The translations under genes and the position numbers were made by a program. Positions 7,780 through 14,124 of a DNA stretch of 34,741 nt are shown here, piece after piece. Each line of letters starts with the position of its first letter. The first letter of the stretch is position 1. Origin of the DNA: Fen-549 sp050011315 (GTDB lineage: Bacteria; Actinomycetota; Thermoleophilia; Gaiellales; Gaiellaceae); assembly GCA_050011315.1 (NCBI GenBank), contig JBEKJI010000023.1, forward strand, positions 1 to 34,741, in the 5' to 3' direction. Under the pieces are notes generated by a model, which worked only from the letters and a program-made list of their open reading frames with translations, made no database searches and had not been told where the DNA came from.

Positions 7780-8700
7780 TTAACCCGCATCGTAGCTCTT
7801 CTCGATCAACGACTTCGCTCGCTCTAGGTCTTCGATCGAGTCGATTCGGAGCTCGAGATCGCCTGTCCCGAAATGACCGACTTTCCGGACATCACGTGAG
7901 AACCCGTCTTCGAGGCTGACCTCGTCCGGGTTGATCTTTAGGAAGACCAGGAGTTGGTCTGTCTGCGGGTGAACTTCGACGCAAGCGAAGTTCTTAATTC
8001 TCCTGTACGCGAGGTAGTAGAGGGTCGTCTTCATCGAGACATCGTCACCAAGCGCGAGGAGGAACGCGTCGAGCGAGTCGTAGAGGGAACGTAGCTTCGG
8101 ACTGGCTTGAGCGAGGTACTCCGTTACCGTCTTGTACGTCGACTTGCTCTGCTTACTCGCCTGAGTGATTGGCTGACCTGTCGCCTCAACAGACCCTGCA
8201 GCCCTGTTTACTAACTCCAGGGCGAAAAAGCCGTTCTCGTACCATCTGTACCTGTAAAGCTCAATGCTACGACCGATCTGGGAAACGGCGTGCTCGTCGT
8301 AACGAGTGAAGTCTCCGGCGATACAAACGAGCCGCGGTGCCGACCAGTCGATCTTGTCCTGGATATCGGAGCCGAGCGCTTTCATCGCCAGGAGAGTGAA
8401 CTCGGCACGGTGATCGAGGAGCCAATCGAGATAGAAGAGACCTTGATTGATGACGTTTTCGTTTGAGGCCCGCTTGTACTCGAGGATCACGGGAGAGCCG
8501 TTCTCGTCCAGACCTAACGTGTCGATACGGCCGCCATGCACCTTGCCGGTCGAGTGCTCACTGGCGAGGAAGCGAACCCCGAGCATTGCTTCGAGGTTCC
8601 TCTCGATTAGAGCCTGTAGCGTTTTCTCGATGGCGATCGCCGACCCAGGTAGCTCGGAAGCCGTACCGTTCTCGACCCGGAAGAGCTTGATATCGCTCAC
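7780..8700 (-). CDS. Nuclease-like protein with C-terminal DUF5655-type domain
   Basis: The 306-residue product has an N-terminal PD-(D/E)XK-like core: GGRIDTLGLDENGSPVILEYKRA with D60, E74 and K76, then NQGLFYLDWLL. The C-terminal part ends VRKVGHFGTGDLELRI followed by DDLERA-like helix sequence, characteristic of DUF5655. Similar proteins are often encoded next to hsdM. Its GTG start at 8700 overlaps the hsdM stop (GTGA), so it is coupled to the methylase and probably serves the same system. Its biochemical role is unknown; it may act on DNA or on subunit control. Confidence 0.8.
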   Translation of the reverse strand: MSDIKLFRVENGTASELPGSAIAIEKTLQALIERNLEAMLGVRFLASEHSTGKVHGGRIDTLGLDENGSPVILEYKRASNENVINQGLFYLDWLLDHRAEFTLLAMKALGSDIQDKIDWSAPRLVCIAGDFTRYDEHAVSQIGRSIELYRYRWYENGFFALELVNRAAGSVEATGQPITQASKQSKSTYKTVTEYLAQASPKLRSLYDSLDAFLLALGDDVSMKTTLYYLAYRRIKNFACVEVHPQTDQLLVFLKINPDEVSLEDGFSRDVRKVGHFGTGDLELRIDSIEDLERAKSLIEKSYDAG

Positions 8701-10211
8701 GTCTCTGACTCCTCGGTGGTTGGTTGCGGCGAAAGTTCCTCCGCGATCGCCGAGAACTCCGCCAGCGCCGCCTCCAGATCCTCGACGATCTCCTGCGCAA
8801 TCACCTCAGGTGCAGGGAGGTTGTCCATGTCTTCGAGCGATTCGTCGCGGAGCCAGGTGATGTCGAGGCTGGCCTTGTCGCGCTGGATCAGCTCGTCGTA
8901 GCTGAAGCGGTGGAAGCGCTCGCTCTCGGCGCGGGCCGAGCGGTCGCCGGCGGAGTAGGCGCCGACGAAGTCGCGTAGGTGCTCCTCACGGAGCGGGTTC
9001 TGCTTGAGCGTGAAGTGCATGTTCGTTCTCAGGTCGTAGACCCAAAGCTCACGCGTCCAGGGTGTCTCGGCGGCGGGCTTGCGGTCGAAGAAGAGCACGT
9101 TCGCCTTCACGCCCTGGGCGTAGAAGATGCCGGTCGGCAGGCGCAAGAGCGTGTGTGCGTCGCACTCGTGCAGGAGCTTGCGTCGAATGGTCTCGCCGGC
9201 GCCGCCCTCGAAGAGGACGTTGTCGGGAACGACGATCGCCGCGCGGCCACCGGGCTTGAGCAGCGTCTTCACGTGCTGGAGGAAGTTGAGCTGCTTGTTC
9301 GAGGTCGAGGCCCAGAAGTCGTCGCGGACGATCACGAGATCCTCGCGCTCGGCGCCGCCTTCCTCGTTGACGTAGGCGATTGAGGACTTGCGCCCGAAGG
9401 GCGGGTTGGTGAGCACCATCTCGAAGCGATCGCCCGGGTCGGCCTTGAGGGCGTCGTCCACCCGGATCGGGCTGTCGGCGTCCTCGGCGCCGATTCCATG
9501 CAGGAGCAGGTTCATGACGCAGAGACGGGCGGCGGTATCGACGATCTCCCAGCCGTGGAGCGCGTCGAACTGGAGGTGCTTCTTCTCGTCGGGATCGAGG
9601 TAGGGATAGGCGGCCGAGATGAAGCTATGCGAGGCGAGCAGGAAGCCACCGGTGCCGCAGGCGGGGTCGCAGATCCGCATATCCGGCTCGGGCCGCATCA
9701 CCTCGACGATCGCTTTGATCAGCGGGCGCGGCGTGAAGTACTGGCCGGCGCCGGACTTCACGTCCTCGGCGTTCTTCTGCAGCAACCCCTCGTAAGCGTC
9801 GCCCTTGACGTCCACACCGAGCGTCATCCAGCCCTCGCGGTCGATCAGATCGACGATCAGCCGCCGCAGCTTGGCTGGATCCTGAATCCGGTTCTGGGCC
9901 TTGCGAAAGACGATACCGAGCATTCCGCCGCGCTTGCCGAGTTCTTCGAGAATGTGGCGGTAGTGCACCTCGAGATCGTCGCCGTCGCGCTCGAGCAGGC
10001 TCTGCCAGTTGAGCTCGTCCGGAACGATCGGCGGACGGTTGAAGGGCGCCCGCGTCTGTTCGTCGGCCATCTTGAGGAAGAGCAGAAACGTGAGCTGCTC
10101 GAGATAGTCCTGGTAGGAGAGCCCGTCGTCGCGGAGGACGTTGCAGTAGTTCCAGAGCCGTTGAACGAGACCGTTGTCGGTGCTCACAAGAGGGAACCCG
10201 TGTTCGTGCAC
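8697..10211 (-). CDS. hsdM: Type I restriction-modification DNA methyltransferase subunit (HsdM)
   Basis: HsdM methylates adenine N6 at the site chosen by HsdS and joins HsdR for cleavage. The 504-residue product has the N-terminal helical domain (LWNYCNVLRDDGLSYQDYLE), the GAGQYFTPRPLI segment at 155-165, SAM-binding motif I DPACGTGGF at 182-190 and catalytic motif IV NPPF at 269-272. The start is GTG at 10211, or possibly GTG at 10187; neither has a good ribosome site. It overlaps the downstream DUF5655 gene by four bases. It is unusual in lying 2.6 kb away from hsdS/hsdR on the same strand and in being divergent from a Fic gene 43 bases away. Confidence 0.93.
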   Translation of the reverse strand: MHEHGFPLVSTDNGLVQRLWNYCNVLRDDGLSYQDYLEQLTFLLFLKMADEQTRAPFNRPPIVPDELNWQSLLERDGDDLEVHYRHILEELGKRGGMLGIVFRKAQNRIQDPAKLRRLIVDLIDREGWMTLGVDVKGDAYEGLLQKNAEDVKSGAGQYFTPRPLIKAIVEVMRPEPDMRICDPACGTGGFLLASHSFISAAYPYLDPDEKKHLQFDALHGWEIVDTAARLCVMNLLLHGIGAEDADSPIRVDDALKADPGDRFEMVLTNPPFGRKSSIAYVNEEGGAEREDLVIVRDDFWASTSNKQLNFLQHVKTLLKPGGRAAIVVPDNVLFEGGAGETIRRKLLHECDAHTLLRLPTGIFYAQGVKANVLFFDRKPAAETPWTRELWVYDLRTNMHFTLKQNPLREEHLRDFVGAYSAGDRSARAESERFHRFSYDELIQRDKASLDITWLRDESLEDMDNLPAPEVIAQEIVEDLEAALAEFSAIAEELSPQPTTEESET

Positions 10212-10254
10212 GAATGCAAGTTAATAACTGACATTGTGGTAAATTGAAATTGTC
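10212..10254. promoter_or_regulatory. Divergent promoter region between hsdM and the second Fic gene
   Basis: This 43-base gap is much richer in A and T than its surroundings and must hold both promoters or their -10 parts. TAAATT lies nine bases before the Fic ATG. ATTG recurs three times, so one regulator may control both genes. Confidence 0.5.
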
Positions 10255-11382
10255 ATGCTTTACAAAACTCCGCAACTAGACGAACGCGAGCTGGCGGTTC
10301 TCGAGGAGATCGGGCGGCTTCGCTCCAACCTGCGCGGACAGATCGCCGTGCCGCGTCGCTGGACTGGCTCGCTTCGCCGTCTCTCGTTTGCACGCGCTGT
10401 CCAGGCTTCGAACACGATCGAAGGCTACAACGCCTCCCTCGACGACGTCGATGCCGTTCTCGCCGGCGAGGAACCGCTCGACGCAAGCGAGGAGACTCGG
10501 CAAGCGGTCGCCGGCTACCGAGACGCCATGACCTACGTGCTTCAGATCGCCGCGGATCCGCATTTTCACTTCGACGAGACGCTGGTCCGGAGCCTGCACT
10601 TCATGATGGTCGGCTACGACCTCTCCAAGAATCCCGGTCGCTGGCGTCCGGGGGCGGTCTGGGTGCGCAACGAAGCGAGCGGCGAGATCGTCTACGAGGG
10701 ACCTGATGCGATGCTCGTACCGGAGCTGATGTCGGAGTTCGTTGGTTGCGTCAACGAGCCGGAGGGATCGGCTCCGATTGTTCGCGCGGCGATGGCTCAT
10801 CTCAATCTCGTCCTGATCCATCCGTTCAGCGACGGGAACGGACGCATGGCGCGTTGTGCGCAGACACTGGTTCTCGCTCGCGAGCAGGTGCTCGAGCCGC
10901 CCTTCGCCAGCATCGAGGAGTACCTGGGGAGGAACACCCCCGCCTATTACACAGTGCTGGCCGAAGTGGCTCAGGGGCACTGGTCACCCGAGCGGGATAC
11001 ACGGCCCTGGCTTCGCTTCTGCCTCACGGCGCACCTGAGGCAAGCGAGGACGCTCATCTGGCGGGTTGAGCTCTCCGAGCTGCTCTGGGAGGCCTGCTCG
11101 CGGGAGGCTGAGAAGGCCCATCTGCCTGAGCGTGCGATCACCCTTCTCTTCAACACTGCGATCGGGCTTCGCGCGCGGAACTCCACTTATCGCGACTGGG
11201 TCGCTCAGGAAATAACCAACAACACCGCGAGCCGAGACCTTCAGGCCGTCGCGGAGGCCGGCTTGATCGTGGCTCACGGCGAGCGACGCGGCCGCTTCTA
11301 CACGGCGAGCGATCGGCTTCAGCAGATCGTCAAGGAGATCCGTACGCGTAAGCCGGCGCCCGAGGCCGACCCGTTCGAGTAA
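10255..11382 (+). CDS. Fic-family protein (AMP-transferase-like) beside hsdM
   Basis: The 375-residue product carries the full Fic motif HPFSDGNGRMAR (189-200) and an upstream inhibitory-helix motif SNTIEG (52-57), so it is an auto-inhibited Fic of the N-terminal-helix class. The C-terminal third (from about 270) looks like a winged-helix domain. Such proteins are thought to AMPylate or otherwise modify a partner protein and some also regulate transcription. It is intact, in contrast to the interrupted Fic at 4501, and differs from it in sequence. It is divergent from hsdM, and Fic genes are recurrent neighbours of Type I systems; a role in controlling the system is inference. Confidence 0.9.
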   Translation: MLYKTPQLDERELAVLEEIGRLRSNLRGQIAVPRRWTGSLRRLSFARAVQASNTIEGYNASLDDVDAVLAGEEPLDASEETRQAVAGYRDAMTYVLQIAADPHFHFDETLVRSLHFMMVGYDLSKNPGRWRPGAVWVRNEASGEIVYEGPDAMLVPELMSEFVGCVNEPEGSAPIVRAAMAHLNLVLIHPFSDGNGRMARCAQTLVLAREQVLEPPFASIEEYLGRNTPAYYTVLAEVAQGHWSPERDTRPWLRFCLTAHLRQARTLIWRVELSELLWEACSREAEKAHLPERAITLLFNTAIGLRARNSTYRDWVAQEITNNTASRDLQAVAEAGLIVAHGERRGRFYTASDRLQQIVKEIRTRKPAPEADPFE

Positions 11383-11386
11383 AGCG

Positions 11387-11545
11387 TCAAGGCGCGATTC
11401 GACGGCGCCGTTGTTTGGGGGCGGGCGCCGATGCTCGCTCCGCCCTGATCCGCTCCAATAGGACCGAAGCGGGCTCGTCGCGGGGGTCCTGGGGGACGAG
11501 CTTGCCGGTGAAGGCGCGTTCGAGGATCGCGCGGCGCAGCGCAGT
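11387..11545 (-). pseudogene. Leftover 3' end of a second hsdS gene
   Basis: Read on the minus strand this encodes ALRRAILERAFTGKLVPQDP, then RDEPASVLLERI, ending RRRRIAP and a TGA at 11387-11389. This matches the last 55-60 residues of the intact HsdS (ALRRSILERAFTGKLVPQDP, TDEPASVLLERI). At DNA level 46 consecutive bases are identical (11484-11529 and 12890-12935). Upstream of about 11545 the likeness stops and there is no start. It is a truncated second specificity gene or a duplication left by insertion of the neighbouring cassette. The reading frame of the tail is still open. Confidence 0.88.
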
Positions 11546-11656
11546 CGGTGGGTAGTGACGGATTGCGCGATAACAGGCATCGTGCGACTTGGCAGGCGTC
11601 GACCGAACGGTCCATGGTCTGCCACCTCTACGGTCATGTCGACCGATGTCGGACGA

Positions 11657-12070
11657 CTATCGGCGCCGGCCCGAACGCCGAGGCCGCCAGAGCCCGTGAC
11701 GGACTGCGGAATATCGCCGGATCGTTCCCGGTTCCTGAATTTGTATCGCGTGTGCCCAGCGATGGATGACGTCGCGCCTCCAAGCTGCCTCTTCTGTTAC
11801 TTCGGGCCGTCGCGGATCCACCGTAGCCAGCGTGACACCGAGCTCCGCGAGAACGTCTCCGTGGTCGTCGGGCATCGCGTCGTCCCCGGACACCAGTACC
11901 CAGCCATTAGGACCGAAGTGATCAGCAAGAGCGCGGAGTAGCGGCTCGTCTTTCTCGTGATGTAGCTCGAGCTCGGAGGTTGCGACGGCGTCGCGCCCGC
12001 GAAACTTCAACTCGGTCGCGACGCGCTTATCGATATCGGCGTCAATTACTAAGCGCGCCAGTTCGATCAC
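11657..12070 (-). CDS. PIN-like DUF5615-family protein, probable toxin
   Basis: The 137-residue product starts with LVIDADIDKRVATELKFRGRD, the DUF5615 PIN-like fold, with acidic residues D10, D12, D41 and D63/D64 where a metal-binding nuclease site would be. The C-terminus (WRPRRSGRRR) is Arg-rich and may be recent read-through. It starts with GTG three bases after the stop of the DUF433 gene, the standard arrangement for this pair. Ribonuclease activity is inferred from the family. Confidence 0.75.
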   Translation of the reverse strand: MIELARLVIDADIDKRVATELKFRGRDAVATSELELHHEKDEPLLRALADHFGPNGWVLVSGDDAMPDDHGDVLAELGVTLATVDPRRPEVTEEAAWRRDVIHRWAHAIQIQEPGTIRRYSAVRHGLWRPRRSGRRR

Positions 12071-12073
12071 GGA

Positions 12074-12727
12074 TCAAGCGGCTTCCTCGTACCGACGTAC
12101 TACTCGCCACCACTCGAGAGCGTCATCGATCTCCTTGTCTCCGACCTCGTATCCCTCTCGGAGCTCTTGCCGACCTTCGGGCTTCTCCGCCAGCTCGGCG
12201 ACCAGCTCCGCGGGCACTCGTGTTCCCCGGATCACCGGACGGCCGCTCAGTCGCTCGGGATCGACCTCGATGTGCTCGAGCTCGGGTAGTTCGCGGGCGG
12301 CCCAGCCGCCGCGGTGAAGTTGGCTCGCGATCCTTCGGAGGTCGTCTTCGCTGGGTAAGAGCTGCTGCCAGCCTCGGTGACCTATGTCGTAGCGAGCTTG
12401 GTCGGCTTCCACGACCAGCCGACCCTCGGACATCGCTAAAGGTGCGTGCGTCAGCGGCCAATCGTTCCCCCAGCGCTCGCGAGTAGCGGAAATCGCCCGC
12501 CGGATCTGTGTGTGAGTCACGCCGCGGTCGAGAAGCTCATGGACGACCATCGCCTCGGCGACGTCTTGGTAGCTGTAGACGCGCGGTGTCTCCTCTGATT
12601 GAGACGAACGGATGTAGCCTCTTCGCGCCCATTGGCCGATCGTCTGACCGGAGACGCCAGCCAGCCTGCCCACTTCGTGTGCCAGGTAGTGACCGCGGGG
12701 CGGCAGTTGTCGGACAACGTCGTTCAT
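12074..12727 (-). CDS. MerR-like HTH plus DUF433 protein, probable antitoxin
   Basis: The 217-residue product has an N-terminal MerR-like helix-turn-helix (HEVGRLAGVSGQTIGQWARR, then VYSYQDVAEAMVV) at about residues 15-75. A C-terminal DUF433 domain (SGRPVIRGTRVPAELVAELAE) spans about 148-205. DUF433 proteins partner DUF5615 PIN-like proteins. This long form adds its own DNA-binding domain, so it probably represses its operon. ATG at 12727 has a GGAAGGTGG ribosome site. The gene lies just after the hsdS terminator, inside the gap that separates hsdS from hsdM. Confidence 0.8.
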   Translation of the reverse strand: MNDVVRQLPPRGHYLAHEVGRLAGVSGQTIGQWARRGYIRSSQSEETPRVYSYQDVAEAMVVHELLDRGVTHTQIRRAISATRERWGNDWPLTHAPLAMSEGRLVVEADQARYDIGHRGWQQLLPSEDDLRRIASQLHRGGWAARELPELEHIEVDPERLSGRPVIRGTRVPAELVAELAEKPEGRQELREGYEVGDKEIDDALEWWRVVRRYEEAA

Positions 12728-12747
12728 GGTTCCACCTTCCGTTTCGG

Positions 12748-12753
12748 ATCGTA
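12748..12753 (-). promoter_or_regulatory. -10-like box for the DUF433/DUF5615 pair
   Basis: TACGAT on the minus strand lies 20 bases before the ATG, with a ribosome site between. It follows the hsdS terminator, so the pair has its own promoter. No clear -35 was found. Confidence 0.4.
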
Positions 12754-12783
12754 CCCCGCCGGTCCTTCGGTTACTACTGTCCG

Positions 12784-12805
12784 AAAAGATCAGTCGTCTG
12801 ATCTT
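12784..12805 (-). terminator. Hairpin terminator overlapping the hsdS stop codon
   Basis: On the minus strand AAGATCAG (12805-12798) and CTGATCTT (12793-12786) form a perfect 8-bp stem with a 4-base loop, and two more Ts follow, giving TTTT. The hsdS stop TGA (12792-12790) lies inside the 3' arm. Confidence 0.6.
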
Positions 12806-14124
12806 GAACGCCGGGTTTTCCTCGCGGGGGTTTCGGCTGCCTGCTCCGTTTTGATCCGCTCGAGCAGAACCGAGGCGGGCTCGTCGGTTGGGTCCTGGGG
12901 GACGAGCTTGCCGGTGAAGGCGCGTTCGAGGATCGAGCGGCGCAGGGCACCGGAGCGTTTGAGCGCGGCGGTGGTCGCGGCGGCGAGGGCGTCGACGAGC
13001 GAGAGCCGGCGCTCGACCTCGGCGACGATGCGGCGTTGGTCGGAGAGAGGTGGGGTTGGGATCGACAGCCGTTTCATGCCTCCGAGGCCTAGTCGTGGAC
13101 GACCGATTCCTTTGATCGATGTTGAAGCTTCTTTTTCGACCTGTGCGCTATTGAGCATCCACATGAGAAAGGCTCGATCAACGTCGTCAGCGGGACGAAT
13201 TCTGATGCAATCTGCCTTTACGATTGCGAGACCAAGCCAAGGCGGTATGAGGCATGCGCGCGGCGCAGTTTCGCCGAGCGAAGCGGCAACTACGTCTCCT
13301 GCTACAACCTCGTGCTTTCGTAGACGTTCGAAGTGCGAGGGCTCTATATGGGCGCGTTCGTCGCGGAACTCTCCGTCTCCGACGTTCTGAAGTCGAACCA
13401 CCCTCGGCCCGGAAGCCGTGTAATGGGACGTCTTGAGATTCGATCCGAAGGGACCGTCCGCGAGAGACGCGAATTCGCCAATAGGGCGAAGTCCCTTTAC
13501 GTTTTTTTGTGCCTCAGCAAAAGCGGACGCTATGACGGATCTGCGTACGGCGTCGAGTCTTCGAGTTGCCCGGCGCAGGGACCCCTCGGCGGCGTCGAGG
13601 CGGGAGAAGTGCTCCTCGATCGCCGCCGCGATCCGCCGCTGCTCGGCGAGCGGCGGGACCGGAAACTCGACGCCAGCGAAGCGATGCGATGAAAGATGGG
13701 CGATGTTGGTCGTAATCCTCGCCTCTTTGTGGAACCGGCCAGAGTGTAGGTAATACCGAAACAGGTAGAGGCTGTATCTCCCTTCGACTTCCTCGTGCGG
13801 ACGAAACCGAATCAGCGAATTCGTGAAGCACGCGCCAGGGAGTTCGCCGCGATACATCGCAGGCCGGCCTACAAGTTCCGGACTCTGACCCTCATTCAGC
13901 AAGATGTCGCCGGGCTCGAGCCGGTATCTCTCGAAATCGGCGGACGAGAACTCCATTTCCTTGACGTCTCGGAGATCGATCCGATCCTCGAACACGTTCT
14001 TGACTCTCAGGTACGGGCGCATATTCCGCCCGTCGTGATATTTCGGAGCGCGCTGCCTGCCGAGCATGACGTGTCCGGCGTCACCGACTTTCGTCCAAGC
14101 CCACCCTTCCGGTAGGTCTTTCAC
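12790..14124 (-). CDS. hsdS: Type I restriction-modification specificity subunit (HsdS)
   Basis: HsdS contains two target-recognition domains that each read half of a split DNA site. The 444-residue product shows this: a first half beginning LPEGWAWTKVGDAG and ending in PPLAEQRRIAAAIEE (about 157-171), and a second half with GPFGSNLKTSHYT and PPLSDQRRIVAEVE. Helical spacers follow each half. The tail ALRRSILERAFTGKLVPQDP is a common HsdS C-terminus. GTG at 14124 overlaps the hsdR stop (GTGA). The recognised sequence cannot be inferred. A second, truncated copy of its tail lies at 11387-11545. Confidence 0.93.
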   Translation of the reverse strand: MKDLPEGWAWTKVGDAGHVMLGRQRAPKYHDGRNMRPYLRVKNVFEDRIDLRDVKEMEFSSADFERYRLEPGDILLNEGQSPELVGRPAMYRGELPGACFTNSLIRFRPHEEVEGRYSLYLFRYYLHSGRFHKEARITTNIAHLSSHRFAGVEFPVPPLAEQRRIAAAIEEHFSRLDAAEGSLRRATRRLDAVRRSVIASAFAEAQKNVKGLRPIGEFASLADGPFGSNLKTSHYTASGPRVVRLQNVGDGEFRDERAHIEPSHFERLRKHEVVAGDVVAASLGETAPRACLIPPWLGLAIVKADCIRIRPADDVDRAFLMWMLNSAQVEKEASTSIKGIGRPRLGLGGMKRLSIPTPPLSDQRRIVAEVERRLSLVDALAAATTAALKRSGALRRSILERAFTGKLVPQDPTDEPASVLLERIKTEQAAETPARKTRRSRSDD

